NCBI RefSeq assembly: GCF_002234575.2
Contig: NZ_CP022464.2
Coordinates: 496,001-560,000, forward strand
Direction of reading: 5' to 3'
Origin: Enterocloster bolteae
Lineage (GTDB): Bacteria; Bacillota; Clostridia; Lachnospirales; Lachnospiraceae
DNA: 64,000 nucleotides
Part shown: positions 23,373 to 32,829 of the stretch, piece after piece
Position numbering within the stretch: the first letter of the stretch is position 1
Layout: every line of letters begins with the position of its first letter
Notes under the pieces: model-generated
Told to the model about the DNA's origin: nothing
Database searches by the model: none
Seen by the model: the letters and a program-made list of their open reading frames with translations, nothing else
Position numbers and translations under genes: made by a program

Positions 23373-25699
23373 GTTTTCTCCCCTTTCTTTTGTTTGGCAG
23401 CCGCTTTTCCCGTTTTTGTCCACTCCTTTCTGGCGGTGGTACGCCGGATGGTAAAGTTCGATTCCTTAACCACAGGGGCAGCCCGTTTTCTTTCCGGTAT
23501 CACAGGAGCCGTATCATTCTGGACAGGTCTTGCCGGACGGGGAGCAGCAGGTGTAATAGCAGGAGCTATCTTTTGTCTTTCATCTGGTTTGTCTGGGGAA
23601 GCCGGAGGGACTATCTGGCGTTCTGTCCTTACAGGCGGTATCTGTTCGTGGTGGATGGAAGCCGCTTTTACCACCGGAACCGAAGTCCGTTCCGCTACAG
23701 TTCCCCCATAAGAAACCTGCCCCCGTTCCCTAATAGCTGGGGAAGCTGGCTGCTTTGTCTTTGCAGTGGCAGGGCGTTCATGGACGGGAGCCACCCCTTT
23801 GGGTGCTTCGGAAGCTGTCTTTTGCGTCTGTTTTGCCTGTTCCAGTTCCGCCCTGCGTTCTGCAATGGTCTGTCTGCGGCTTTCTGCCTGTGCGTTCCGC
23901 TGTTCAGCTCTGGCAGTTCGGGTCTGGGTCACACTGGAAGTAAAATCCCGTACTCCCTCTGACACCTGTTTTTTCCCGTGGTAAAGGGCGTACTTTGCAT
24001 TGACGGGCAAATCCTTTGCCTGCTCCCGAAGCTGTCCAGTAGTATCGGCTATTTTATCTTTGGTATCTGCCACCGCACCCACAGCAGAACCAGCCCGTTT
24101 CCATGCGGATTTCTTTTCCGGTGCTGTCTGTCCGTCTGGTCTGCTGTGGTCTGCCTGTGTCCGTTTGGAGGAACCGGAGTTGGAAGCATTTTTCTGGTCT
24201 GAGCCAGCCTGTTTCCCTGCGTGGTATGCAGCTGTTCCAGCCCCAAGAGCCGCCACAGAACGCCCTAACTTATGCTGTAAACGGTGCATATGGGCGTGCA
24301 TGAGCATACGGGGTCTTCGCATGATACGGCTTCCCATGCTTTGGGAATCGCCACTCTGTAAGGAGAACATCCCCATCAAATCCCCTAGCTTGAAATAAAT
24401 TCCGGCAAAGGTCACTATCTGCAAGAACGCCGTCAGGAAGAACGGATATTCCCCAGACAGGTTGTAGAGCATGGTGGAAATACTGAACGCTACCGTGATA
24501 ATCAGGGTGATTCCGGCTCTGGTAAGGATGGTGTTGAACAGTTTCGTGATGGCACGTTTTGACATCCCCTCAAAAGAGGGAACCATGCTAAGGAGAAAGC
24601 TCACAGGCAGGAACATGGCGTAGATGATAAAAAGCACCTGTGAGAAAATCATTATCCCCGTGAGCAGGAATACAAAAACAGAGATACCGATATTGAACAT
24701 GAACAGGAAGAAGACGGTTCCCAATCGGTTGATGGTCTTTGTGATGGTAAGGTTGGTGTTTTCCCTGTCTTCGATTTCCTCCACCACGATTTCTTCCCTG
24801 TCCTGCCCGTTGTTTTCATTTGGACTGGTTGAAAGCAGGCTTTCCACACGGTCTGCTCCAATGCTTTCCACATCCGAATTGCCGTATTGCAGCAGGAGCC
24901 ACGGCTGCTTTACCTGAATGGAAAACAGGCTGTCCCGTATCAAATCCACGCTGTCTTTTCCCTGACTTTCCGAGTTGGGCAGCACAATCTTTGTGCCAAG
25001 GGTCAGGCTGGCATTGCTGATGTCTGCGGAAAATTCATTGATTTTCCCGATATAATCAGGAGCGTAGGCGATAAAGGCAGAGGACAGCACGAACACTACC
25101 ACAAAATTGACAACGGCATGGATGGCTTTTGTAGTTTCCCGTTTGATAAGCCCTGTGTAGGCAACGTAAATCCCCACCACCAGAATGAGAATCAGCAGGA
25201 ACCCGATATAAAATCCCTTCGAGGATAAGCCGCCTGTGGTAACGCCTGCAAGGGTCTGCATATTTTTCCCAATGGAATCCGCCGTAGAGGAAATAAAGTC
25301 CAGTGAGTAGGCTTCCTGAATCAAATACCCCGTGGCGTTGGAAAGGTACAGGCTGATGGCCCAGATAAAATTTGTGATGGCATACAGCCCGTACATTACC
25401 TGTTTTCCGATACCGTCCAGCCAGTTCCACGGGAGCCAGTCCCATCCACTGTCCACATAAAAATCAAGCTGGTAGTTGTCCAGAGGATATTTGCTGTATT
25501 CGTTGGCAGCGTCCACCGTATCATCCACCAGTCCGGCAGCGTGGGCGGCAGTACCGGAGACTGCCAGCAGCAGGAGGATGAGCAGGAGTGCCAGCAGCAC
25601 TTTTCCTGCTATACTCCCGATTTTTTTTAAAGAGTTTTGTCCCTTTGTCCGGCAAGGGACAAGGGCTGTCCCCTGCTGGATGGGCTTTCTTATCTTCAT
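23369..25699 (-). CDS. orf15: Conjugation membrane channel protein, Tn916 Orf15 (VirB6/TcpH-like)
   Basis: 776 aa polytopic protein: cleavable or anchor segment near the N-terminus (VLLALLLILLLLAVSG), at least six further helices up to about residue 470, then a long hydrophilic C-terminal tail (about 480-776) rich in Ala, Gln, Arg, Pro with proline-rich repeats (PPVRTERQIVPPASPDKPDE type). This is the EF1877/CD3337 mobilome membrane-protein family, counterpart of VirB6. It overlaps orf14 and orf16 by ATGA. Confidence 0.88.
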   Translation of the reverse strand: MKIRKPIQQGTALVPCRTKGQNSLKKIGSIAGKVLLALLLILLLLAVSGTAAHAAGLVDDTVDAANEYSKYPLDNYQLDFYVDSGWDWLPWNWLDGIGKQVMYGLYAITNFIWAISLYLSNATGYLIQEAYSLDFISSTADSIGKNMQTLAGVTTGGLSSKGFYIGFLLILILVVGIYVAYTGLIKRETTKAIHAVVNFVVVFVLSSAFIAYAPDYIGKINEFSADISNASLTLGTKIVLPNSESQGKDSVDLIRDSLFSIQVKQPWLLLQYGNSDVESIGADRVESLLSTSPNENNGQDREEIVVEEIEDRENTNLTITKTINRLGTVFFLFMFNIGISVFVFLLTGIMIFSQVLFIIYAMFLPVSFLLSMVPSFEGMSKRAITKLFNTILTRAGITLIITVAFSISTMLYNLSGEYPFFLTAFLQIVTFAGIYFKLGDLMGMFSLQSGDSQSMGSRIMRRPRMLMHAHMHRLQHKLGRSVAALGAGTAAYHAGKQAGSDQKNASNSGSSKRTQADHSRPDGQTAPEKKSAWKRAGSAVGAVADTKDKIADTTGQLREQAKDLPVNAKYALYHGKKQVSEGVRDFTSSVTQTRTARAEQRNAQAESRRQTIAERRAELEQAKQTQKTASEAPKGVAPVHERPATAKTKQPASPAIRERGQVSYGGTVAERTSVPVVKAASIHHEQIPPVRTERQIVPPASPDKPDERQKIAPAITPAAPRPARPVQNDTAPVIPERKRAAPVVKESNFTIRRTTARKEWTKTGKAAAKQKKGEKT

Positions 25700-28149
25700 T
25701 CCTCCACCTCTTTTCTTACGGGCGGTCTGGTGTCAAAGGCATGGAACAGGTCTTCAAAGATAGGGTGGAACTGTATCACTCCTACACGCCCGTACAAATC
25801 ACTGATAAGGCACTGTCCGTTTTCTAAGTCACGGAGCCGTTTCTGGTTGTTTTCATCTTCGGAATCCACCCCGAAAAAGGTGAGGGTCTTCCTGATTTCG
25901 TTGATGTCCGTGGAACGGAACGCAAACTTCAAGCCCAGATTGTTTTTCAGTTTTTCATCCAGCAAATCGTCCGTGTTCTGGGTCACAAAGTAAACACCTG
26001 CGTTCATGGCACGTCCGGCACGGACCAGCTTCATGGAAAGGGTCTTGCCCTGTGCCACCTGCAAGAAGCTCCATGCTTCATCCAAATCCACAATCTTAAA
26101 CACGCTGCGGTCGGTGTGGATGAAGTCGAGGGCAAAGGTACTGATAACAATGAGCATTGCCACGGAAAGCAGCTCCATTGTGGTGTATTCTTCAAACGAG
26201 GTTTCCTTATCCGGCAGCACCAAATCCGCCACCTGAATGATGTTGAGCTGCTTTTCAAGGCTGATGGACTGTGTGACATCCCCATCCGAAAAGAGCAGGT
26301 GTGCAAAGTCATAGTCCGTAAAGGATTCGATATGGTCGGCTATGCTGGTGCTGATGGTGGTCCCCTCCGCCCGAAGTTCCTCAATCACCTTTAAAAGCCC
26401 CCGTTCTTCGCTGTTTGTCACCGCACGGATGGCTTTCCGAAGAACAGGGAACTTCTCCCCGTCACGGCTGGAAATTCCCGTTAAAAAGGTCAGGATGTCA
26501 ATTGCCAGTGATTCGGAATCCTTTGGGTTCTCCATAATCACATACGGGTCGAGTAAGCCCCTGTTCTGTTCCTCCGAAGTCAGGTTTACGATATTGATTT
26601 CATGGGCGATTTCCGGCAGGGTTTCCTTCCAGCGTCCCCGTTCCGCTTTCGGGTCAACGATAAGAGCCTGTGCCCCAAACAATACACAGTAGTAGACAAT
26701 CATGTTGTTGCTGAATGATTTTCCACCGCCGAGGGAGCCGACAAAAGCGGCAGCAAGGGCATTGGTGACAGAGCCTTTCACACCCTGACTGGCAAGGGCA
26801 GGCTTTAAGTACACGTTTCTTCCCGTATCAAGGCTATACCCGATATAAATGCCCTCCGGTTCCCCCAACATCTGGGTTGCACCAAAGCCTAGACCCGCGA
26901 GGAAGTCACTGGTGACATACTGGATGTAATCGTTCATATACCGTTTGCTGGCAGGGAGAAATTCCCCATGCAGCCCCAGCATATCCCCAAAGGGGCGGAC
27001 CAGCTTCACGTTCAAATCGTCATAAAAATCTTTTACCTCATTGCAACGGCGTTTCAGTTCTTCCAAGTCGGGAGCCGTCACACGCACCACATAGGACAGC
27101 TTATACATGGATTCCTTGCTCTGGTCTAAGGTGGATTCCAGCTCATTTACGCTGTCCAGAGCGTCCACCACGTTTGTACTGGTTTCGCTGTCATTCTGCC
27201 ATGCGTGGTTATCCAAATCTTTCAGCTCTTTTTTCTTGTTCCGCACCGTGGAGAGGGCTTTCCGATTTGTGACAATCTCCACATTCATAGAGGTATCAAT
27301 GGGAAAGGTGAATTGCTGCTGTTGATAGTAAAAGATTTCCGAGGATGGAAAGTCCAGTTCCCCCACAATGCTGTTGATGGTGAAGTAGGCGGCATAGACC
27401 GTCCCATCTTCCTGTTCGATTTTCAGATACCGCTGGTTTTCCTCTATCAGACAACGGGTGGGTTTGATGAGGTCATAGTATTTCACCAGCGTTTCCTCCT
27501 GAAACCGCTTCTTCGGCAGGTAATACTCATAATCTTCATAGGCGGTTCCAGTCTGCCCGTATAAATGCTCAATCAGATAACCAAAATCGTCCTTGTCAAG
27601 CCGCCGGACTTTAAAGCGGCGTGAGATTTTATTTTCCAGCAGTTTTTCCATCTTCTGAAACCGCCAGATTTCCTCATTGCTCATGGAAACAAAATCCCCC
27701 ATGAGTTTGTGGTTGACTTCATGGAGGAAATCGGAAACGGCGGTCTTTGCTTCCCTGCGGAACTGCTTCATGGTGACTTCCTGCTCATTGACAAGCAGCT
27801 TAAAGCCGATAAAAAAGCGGTAGTCCACCTGATTTTCCCCTATCATGGAAATCAGGGCTTCGGTCTGTGCGTCAATCTTTGCACAGGCAACGTCCTTTAA
27901 CTTGCCCGTCACTTCCTGTTTGGAGCGTTCCTGTGCCGCCCGTATGCTGGATTCAGTGCTGATTTGCAGGGCGTGAATCTTCCCGTCCCTGTTCTGGGCG
28001 ATAAGCTGCCGGAAGGAATCGTGTACCTGATATTTCTGTTCGGGGCTTAAAAAGGAATAGTTGTAGGGAAGCAGCTCATAGTAAGCGAAGCACTCCCCGT
28101 CATGGTTGAACACAAGGTTATTTTCGATATACTTAATCGGATATGCCAT
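25696..28149 (-). CDS. orf16: Conjugation ATPase, Tn916 Orf16 (VirB4-like)
   Basis: 817 aa cytoplasmic/membrane-associated AAA+ ATPase that powers assembly and transfer. Walker A in FVGSLGGGKSFSNNM (about 460-475), Walker B in VFKIVDLDEAWSFLQ, and the VirB4 C-terminal TQNTDDLLD segment. N-terminal half lacks membrane helices. Start MAYPIKYIENN at 28149; a GGAGTGATATTT lies before it. Confidence 0.92.
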   Translation of the reverse strand: MAYPIKYIENNLVFNHDGECFAYYELLPYNYSFLSPEQKYQVHDSFRQLIAQNRDGKIHALQISTESSIRAAQERSKQEVTGKLKDVACAKIDAQTEALISMIGENQVDYRFFIGFKLLVNEQEVTMKQFRREAKTAVSDFLHEVNHKLMGDFVSMSNEEIWRFQKMEKLLENKISRRFKVRRLDKDDFGYLIEHLYGQTGTAYEDYEYYLPKKRFQEETLVKYYDLIKPTRCLIEENQRYLKIEQEDGTVYAAYFTINSIVGELDFPSSEIFYYQQQQFTFPIDTSMNVEIVTNRKALSTVRNKKKELKDLDNHAWQNDSETSTNVVDALDSVNELESTLDQSKESMYKLSYVVRVTAPDLEELKRRCNEVKDFYDDLNVKLVRPFGDMLGLHGEFLPASKRYMNDYIQYVTSDFLAGLGFGATQMLGEPEGIYIGYSLDTGRNVYLKPALASQGVKGSVTNALAAAFVGSLGGGKSFSNNMIVYYCVLFGAQALIVDPKAERGRWKETLPEIAHEINIVNLTSEEQNRGLLDPYVIMENPKDSESLAIDILTFLTGISSRDGEKFPVLRKAIRAVTNSEERGLLKVIEELRAEGTTISTSIADHIESFTDYDFAHLLFSDGDVTQSISLEKQLNIIQVADLVLPDKETSFEEYTTMELLSVAMLIVISTFALDFIHTDRSVFKIVDLDEAWSFLQVAQGKTLSMKLVRAGRAMNAGVYFVTQNTDDLLDEKLKNNLGLKFAFRSTDINEIRKTLTFFGVDSEDENNQKRLRDLENGQCLISDLYGRVGVIQFHPIFEDLFHAFDTRPPVRKEVEE

Positions 28150-28525
28150 AAATATCACTCCTAACTGCCGTGATGGGCTGTGCCGGATATTCCTTTTCCA
28201 GCTTCACGGGCTTTCCTGCATACGTCAGTTTCGGGCGTACCAGATATGCCAGTACGGATTTCAGGAAGCCGTAAGGCTTCTTCCCGTCAAAGGTCTTCTG
28301 GCACATGAACCAAGTGAGGGCAAAGGGTACGCCGAAATATTTTAAAAATGCCCCGCCAATGAACGAAAGGGGAGGGAGGTTCCCCAAGAGCATAACCGCA
28401 AACACCGATATCACGAACCACGCCATCTGTGTGAACGTGATGGGGAATGGAAGCTTAAAATCATTGATGGAATAGAGTATCTTTTCCACCGACCAGATAC
28501 TGGTATAGCTTCGTATTTTCTTCAT
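28133..28525 (-). CDS. orf17: Conjugation protein, Tn916 Orf17 (TcpE-like)
   Basis: 130 aa membrane protein of the TcpE family: starts MKKIRSYTSIWSVEKILYS, followed by two hydrophobic segments (FTQMAWFVISVFAVMLLGNL and a second near FLKYFGVPFALTWFM). Overlaps the start of orf16 by 17 bp. The frame opens at 28597, but the conserved start at 28525 follows AGAAAGGACAGACAAC. Confidence 0.88.
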   Translation of the reverse strand: MKKIRSYTSIWSVEKILYSINDFKLPFPITFTQMAWFVISVFAVMLLGNLPPLSFIGGAFLKYFGVPFALTWFMCQKTFDGKKPYGFLKSVLAYLVRPKLTYAGKPVKLEKEYPAQPITAVRSDIYGISD

Positions 28526-28614
28526 GTTGTCTGTCCTTTCTAAAAGATGGGGCAGCAAAAGCCGCCCCTGAATAAAAAAGCCGCCTGCACTTCCCAAAGG
28601 AGATACAGACGGGT

Positions 28615-29103
28615 TTACCGTAAGATTTCATATACGCCGTGGTTCGTGACGATAAAAGTTCCCTCCAATTCCATGTCACGCCCATAGGCTTCATAGTCGA
28701 TATAGTTTTGTAAGTGTGCCGTAAGTTCCCCAAGCTGTCCGGTTTCTTCCAGATAGTAGCGAGCCACGTCCGCCATATCGTCACAGCCGGAATGGAAGAT
28801 AATATCGTCCTCATGCTCACAGAGTTCTTCGATACTGCCAAAATAGGATTGCAGTTCTGATAGTTCTTCCTGAATATATTCCGGTAAGTCCTCCACCATT
28901 TCACACAGGCGGTTGACTTCCTCAATGGGGGTGTATTCATCAATCGCAAAGGGCAGCTCATAATCATGGATGGCGTATTCCTCATACTCATCATTCAAGC
29001 CGATACGTTCCCTAACTTCCTCAAAATCCACAGGCGGCGTGAACCATGCCCCTACCAGTTCGCCCTCATTGTATTTTCCTAAGTTGGCAATGTAAATCCG
29101 CAT
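28615..29103 (-). CDS. ardA: Antirestriction protein ArdA (copy A, Tn916 Orf18 type)
   Basis: 162 aa, very acidic DNA mimic that blocks type I restriction enzymes during entry of the element. Family start MRIYIANLGKYNEGELVGAW, then FEEVRERIGLNDEYEEYAIHDYELPF and the GDDMADVARYYLEE-like C-terminal region (as GCDDMADVARYYLEETG). The start at 29103 follows TTGGAGGAA. A second ArdA gene lies directly upstream in the same operon. Confidence 0.92.
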   Translation of the reverse strand: MRIYIANLGKYNEGELVGAWFTPPVDFEEVRERIGLNDEYEEYAIHDYELPFAIDEYTPIEEVNRLCEMVEDLPEYIQEELSELQSYFGSIEELCEHEDDIIFHSGCDDMADVARYYLEETGQLGELTAHLQNYIDYEAYGRDMELEGTFIVTNHGVYEILR

Positions 29104-29128
29104 TTCCTCCAAGTTCTTCCACCTCCCT

Positions 29129-29623
29129 TTAGCGGTAAGAAAAGATACCATTGTCCGTAAACAGGTAGTTTTCGCTGGTTTCCAGTTTCCGACCAATGGC
29201 AGTATAATCAATATGGTTCATCAGGTCTGGATGTACTTCCCCAAATATCTGCGTTTCCTGCACCAGATAACGGGCGAGGGATTCCCCGTCCTGCACTGGA
29301 TAGCAGCGTATGTGGTCTTTGTTGTCGATAAATTCCGTAAAGCTATGGAACCACCGCTTTTGTATCACATCCATTTCATAATAGAGGGGCGTTCCCTGCA
29401 TTTCCTGTACTATCCGGCAAAGGGCGTTGATTTCCCAGAGCCTTGTGCTGCCCTCCAATGGAAACGGCAGCTCATAATCTTCAATTTCAATTTCTTCCTC
29501 ATTCTGAACCCCAAGACGTTCCCTGACTTCCTCAAAATCCACGGGACAGGAAAACCAAGCCCCCGGATATTCCTCAAAATCTTCATGGTAAAACCGTGTG
29601 GTGTTCAGGATGTAGATTCTCAT
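29129..29623 (-). CDS. ardA: Antirestriction protein ArdA (copy B)
   Basis: 164 aa from the ATG at 29623 (a GTG at 29641 is possible). Same family: MRIYILNTTRFYHEDFEEYP, VDFEEVRERLGVQNEEEIEIEDYELPF. Strongly diverged from copy A outside the VDFEEVRER block, so the duplication is old or the copies have separate origins. The two genes together suggest pressure from several restriction systems. Confidence 0.88.
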   Translation of the reverse strand: MRIYILNTTRFYHEDFEEYPGAWFSCPVDFEEVRERLGVQNEEEIEIEDYELPFPLEGSTRLWEINALCRIVQEMQGTPLYYEMDVIQKRWFHSFTEFIDNKDHIRCYPVQDGESLARYLVQETQIFGEVHPDLMNHIDYTAIGRKLETSENYLFTDNGIFSYR

Positions 29624-29644
29624 TTCTTCAATCGGTAACACATC

Positions 29645-29735
29645 CTTTCTCTGTTAGGTTGTTTGGGGAGTTACGCTCCCCAAGCCCCTAGTGGACTTCC
29701 GCCATGAAGCAATCAGAGCTTGCTCCATAACGGAA
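29645..29735 (-). other. Two strong hairpins in the ardA/orf19 gap
   Basis: TTGGGGAG-TTAC-GCTCCCCAA (about 29663-29683) and ACTTCCG...CGGAAGT (about 29695-29731) are perfect inverted repeats. They may stabilise or attenuate the conjugation transcript; no T-run is seen on the minus strand. Confidence 0.5.
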
Positions 29736-29752
29736 GTGTGATATGTTTTTTT

Positions 29753-29974
29753 CTATGCACCGATAATCTTATTGAACAGTTCCAGTAAGATGTCCTTTAC
29801 GCCCTCCGCGTTGAAGACCAGACCGACCGCTACAAGGGAAACCACCAGAAAGCCGATAAGTTTGGAAAATTCCCTCTTAAATCCGAGGTACAGTCCAATC
29901 ACCACGATTGCCAGCAGCACAAGGGACTGGGCATTGGATAAAAACCAGTTGTAAAGATTCTGTCCGAAATTCAT
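29753..29974 (-). CDS. Small conjugation membrane protein (Tn916 Orf19 / TcpD-like)
   Basis: 73 aa with two hydrophobic helices (SLVLLAIVVIGLYLGF and LIGFLVVSLVAVGLVFNA). Position between the relaxase and ardA/orf17 genes and the length match the TcpD-type protein of Tn916-like elements. AAAGGAGC lies before the ATG. Confidence 0.75.
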   Translation of the reverse strand: MNFGQNLYNWFLSNAQSLVLLAIVVIGLYLGFKREFSKLIGFLVVSLVAVGLVFNAEGVKDILLELFNKIIGA

Positions 29975-30025
29975 AAAAGCTCCTTTCTACCCTGTAAGAT
30001 TCCTTAAGTTCTAAGATTGACGCCG

Positions 30026-31246
30026 TTAAAGCACCACCTCCTTTGCAGCGGCGGCTTGCTGCTTTAGGATTTTTTCGTGCTTTTCCGTCAGTTTTGCATG
30101 GGTGATGATGTCATGGACAATCTGGGTGTGGTTCATCTTATCCAGACGGAGAGCCAACTTTAACGTGGGTGCTACCTGATGGGAGAGCCAGTGCAGGGTG
30201 CGTTCAAAGGAATAGGGTTCCGGTTTCGTTGTCAGTTTCAGGCTTCCCCTGCGTTCCCCTATGAACCACGCCCATTCCTCATTGATACGCCAGTCCGAAC
30301 GGGGCTTCGTATCGTCCCTGTCCACAAAACGGACATAGCGGTTGATGATTTGAAAGGCTGTCCGTTCTGGATTGTCATGTTCTAACAGGTCACGGATGGC
30401 GTAAAAGGCACGTTCATTTTTCAGCCGGATTTCAAAACGGTTCTTTACCTCTGCGTCTGCAATGGGAATATCATGCTTCTTGTACTGCTCATAGTCCTTT
30501 TCATAAATGCAGAAGTGCACCTCACTTTGGAGGGAACCGATATACAGGGTGTTCCCCATACATTCTTTTTCCCCACGCCGTACCAGTTCACCGCTGCGGT
30601 AGCTTTTGAAGCTGCGGAAGACCGAGATACATTCCTCATTCCGGCACTTCTCTGTCAGATGGGGAATGTTCAGGATTCCCGTTTTGTCATTGATGGCAAG
30701 GTCAAGCCGCTTCATCACGCCGTCTTCCATGAGAACATCCATGAAAAATTCATACCAGCTCCGTTCCTGCGCCAGCAGATAGCTTTCAAACTGGCGGCAG
30801 CCACGCCCTTTCAGTTCCAGCAGCACCCCTTTTTCCAGTTCCGGCGATACCAGAACGAAAACATCACCCAGATAGTAATGCTCCGTGTAAGAGTAGAAGC
30901 CGTAGTCTTCATGGATAAAGCAAGGCAGCTTTAGCCGCAGTACGTCTTCCACGATATGCTTCACATCCGTAGTGGGGAAGCGAATCCGCACATAGTCAAA
31001 GAGCAGTTCAAGAGGAGCGTCTGGATTGAAGCGTTCCAGAGCTTCCATGATGGCTTCCTGTAATGCTTCGGATGGGTGAGCCTTGCCCGTTTCAATATCG
31101 CTCAGATACGGACGGGTGATTCCGGCAGCTAACGCAAGTTTCTGTTGTGAGATACCGTAAATTTCCCGTTTTTCTTTGATTTCCCGTACCCATGTTTCTT
31201 CATTCAGTGAAAATCCCTCCTGTCTAAAAAAGCGTATGTCAACTTT
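30026..31246 (-). CDS. mobT: Relaxase MobT (Tn916 Orf20)
   Basis: About 406 aa from the ATG at 31246; the open frame extends to 31387 across oriT and the true start may be a non-ATG codon (CTG near 31207) next to GGAGGGATTTT. N-terminal Cro/C1-type HTH (YGISQQKLALAAGITRPYLSDIETGK) followed by the Rep_trans/HUH-like nicking domain found in MobT. It nicks oriT, found immediately upstream at 31338-31361, and is carried through the channel by the orf21 coupling protein. The C-terminal tail is Lys/Ala-rich. Confidence 0.9.
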   Translation of the reverse strand, partial: KVDIRFFRQEGFSLNEETWVREIKEKREIYGISQQKLALAAGITRPYLSDIETGKAHPSEALQEAIMEALERFNPDAPLELLFDYVRIRFPTTDVKHIVEDVLRLKLPCFIHEDYGFYSYTEHYYLGDVFVLVSPELEKGVLLELKGRGCRQFESYLLAQERSWYEFFMDVLMEDGVMKRLDLAINDKTGILNIPHLTEKCRNEECISVFRSFKSYRSGELVRRGEKECMGNTLYIGSLQSEVHFCIYEKDYEQYKKHDIPIADAEVKNRFEIRLKNERAFYAIRDLLEHDNPERTAFQIINRYVRFVDRDDTKPRSDWRINEEWAWFIGERRGSLKLTTKPEPYSFERTLHWLSHQVAPTLKLALRLDKMNHTQIVHDIITHAKLTEKHEKILKQQAAAAKEVVL

Positions 31247-31337
31247 CATAGCCTTGTTGACACACGCCGGATATGGGAAAATCCCTTGTGTACCGTGGGA
31301 TTCTGCCCTGTTGTTTGGTTGTTGCCTGTCGATTTGT

Positions 31338-31361
31338 ACCCCTCTGTTAGATACGAGGGGT
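31338..31361 (-). other. oriT of element 1 (Tn916/ICEBs1-type nick region)
   Basis: On the minus strand: ACCCCTC-GTATCTAACA-GAGGGGT, a perfect 7-bp inverted repeat around a loop containing CTAACA, the nick-site core known from Tn916 and ICEBs1. It sits between the coupling protein and relaxase genes as in Tn916. A second hairpin follows at 31366-31391 (CTGGCGTGCC / GGCACACCAG), probably an accessory oriT or single-strand origin element. Confidence 0.85.
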
Positions 31362-31400
31362 TCATGCTGGCGTGCCTTACGGCACACCAGCCACAGCAGG

Positions 31401-32798
31401 TCAGTCCGTTTCTGCGGCTTTTGCTTCGCACGCCGCCTGCACTCCCTGCCTGCTGTCTGTAAGTTTTTTTATTTCTTTGAGGAAATCGTGTCCTTTTGGC
31501 ACAAGGGGCGTGTAAAACTCTGAGATAACGCTGGTTCCCACATCCACATAGCCACGCCCTTTTATCTGCTTTAGGAAGAAATCCTTTGTGGTTTCCCCGA
31601 ACATCATCCCATAGCCCATTTCCGACATCCGCCCCAGAGCCACACGGAAATTGAACTGGTCACGGATTCCGTCCCCCAGATACTTTGCGTCTGGACGCTG
31701 GCAGGCGAGAATCAGGAAGAAACCAGCCTGCCGCCCGAGCATGACGATTTGTTTTAACTTGTTGAGGACAGCGGCGTTTTCCTTTGTGCCGAGCATTTCC
31801 ATAAATGCCACATATTCATCAAAGATAAGGAAATGTGCCGGAAGCCCTAAGTAAGCGTAGTTTTCCCCTGTCCTGTAATTCTCCATAAGCTTCATGTCTT
31901 CGCTGCGTTTCATCATTTCTCCATAGAAGCGGTCAATGCAGGCGAGCATATCCTCCTTTTTGTAGTACACATCAGGCATGACCGCCTGTAAATCCGCAAG
32001 GTCGGCGTTCTTTGGGTCTAACACGAACAGGGCAGCGTTAGTGCGGAGCAGGGCTTCAATGAGGGTCAGGATGAAGTAGGTCTTTCCGCCGCCGGTTCCT
32101 CCGGCAATGAGCATATGGGGGAGCTTGTCATACTCCCACCAGACATTTTTCATGAGCCGGAGCTTGCCGTCTTTTGCCTGTACGTCCTCAATGGAGATAC
32201 GGCCTGCAATGGTATCATAGAGCAGGGTGTACTCCACATAGGAATCCTTTAATTCCTTGCCCGTCAGTTCACAGTACAGGCCGCTTTCCAGCTTTTTTTC
32301 CAGGTTTAAGAGCTGCTCCTGGTATTTCCCCAGCGTGATTTCCGCCCGGATGTGAATCAGCCCGTTTTTAAGCTGGTAGTAGACTTTGGGAAAGCAGGTA
32401 ATCTTCTCTTTGGAACGGCTGGAAGACAGGTCCTTGAAAAAGCCGTCTGCCTGTACCTGCTCCACTTCATACCACTTATTTTCCAGTATCATCCTTGCCA
32501 GCTTTTGGCGGTGGATGAGTTGTTTTATCCCATCCCTGCAATAATGGTAACTGGCACAGGCAGTCCCCAGACAGAGAAGCCCGGCTATCCCCAAACTGAA
32601 CAGCAGATAGGGGAGGTTTATTCCCTGCACCATCTGGGAGAGGGAAGTATGCTGCCAGTCTATCCGGCGAAGCTGCCCTGCATGAAACAGCAGGACAATT
32701 AGCAGGAAGACAGGGAGCAAGGCGGCAAGGGCGGTATGGAACACAAGGTCTTTATCCGTGGGGCGGATACGCCTGCCACGGGAACGGAACGGCTTCAT
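31401..32798 (-). CDS. orf21: Conjugative coupling protein, FtsK/SpoIIIE family (Tn916 Orf21, TcpA-like)
   Basis: 465 aa. Two N-terminal membrane helices (LALLPVFLLIVLLF type near 20-45 and LPYLLFSLGIAGLLCLG), then the FtsK motor domain with Walker A IAGGTGGGKTYFI and Walker B HFLIFDEYVAF. It brings the MobT-DNA complex to the channel. Start MKPFRSRGR at 32798 after AGGAGGAATTTCGCC; the longer frame to 32969 is not used. Confidence 0.92.
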   Translation of the reverse strand: MKPFRSRGRRIRPTDKDLVFHTALAALLPVFLLIVLLFHAGQLRRIDWQHTSLSQMVQGINLPYLLFSLGIAGLLCLGTACASYHYCRDGIKQLIHRQKLARMILENKWYEVEQVQADGFFKDLSSSRSKEKITCFPKVYYQLKNGLIHIRAEITLGKYQEQLLNLEKKLESGLYCELTGKELKDSYVEYTLLYDTIAGRISIEDVQAKDGKLRLMKNVWWEYDKLPHMLIAGGTGGGKTYFILTLIEALLRTNAALFVLDPKNADLADLQAVMPDVYYKKEDMLACIDRFYGEMMKRSEDMKLMENYRTGENYAYLGLPAHFLIFDEYVAFMEMLGTKENAAVLNKLKQIVMLGRQAGFFLILACQRPDAKYLGDGIRDQFNFRVALGRMSEMGYGMMFGETTKDFFLKQIKGRGYVDVGTSVISEFYTPLVPKGHDFLKEIKKLTDSRQGVQAACEAKAAETD

Positions 32799-32829
32799 GG
32801 CGAAATTCCTCCTTTCTCCGGGGAGTATT

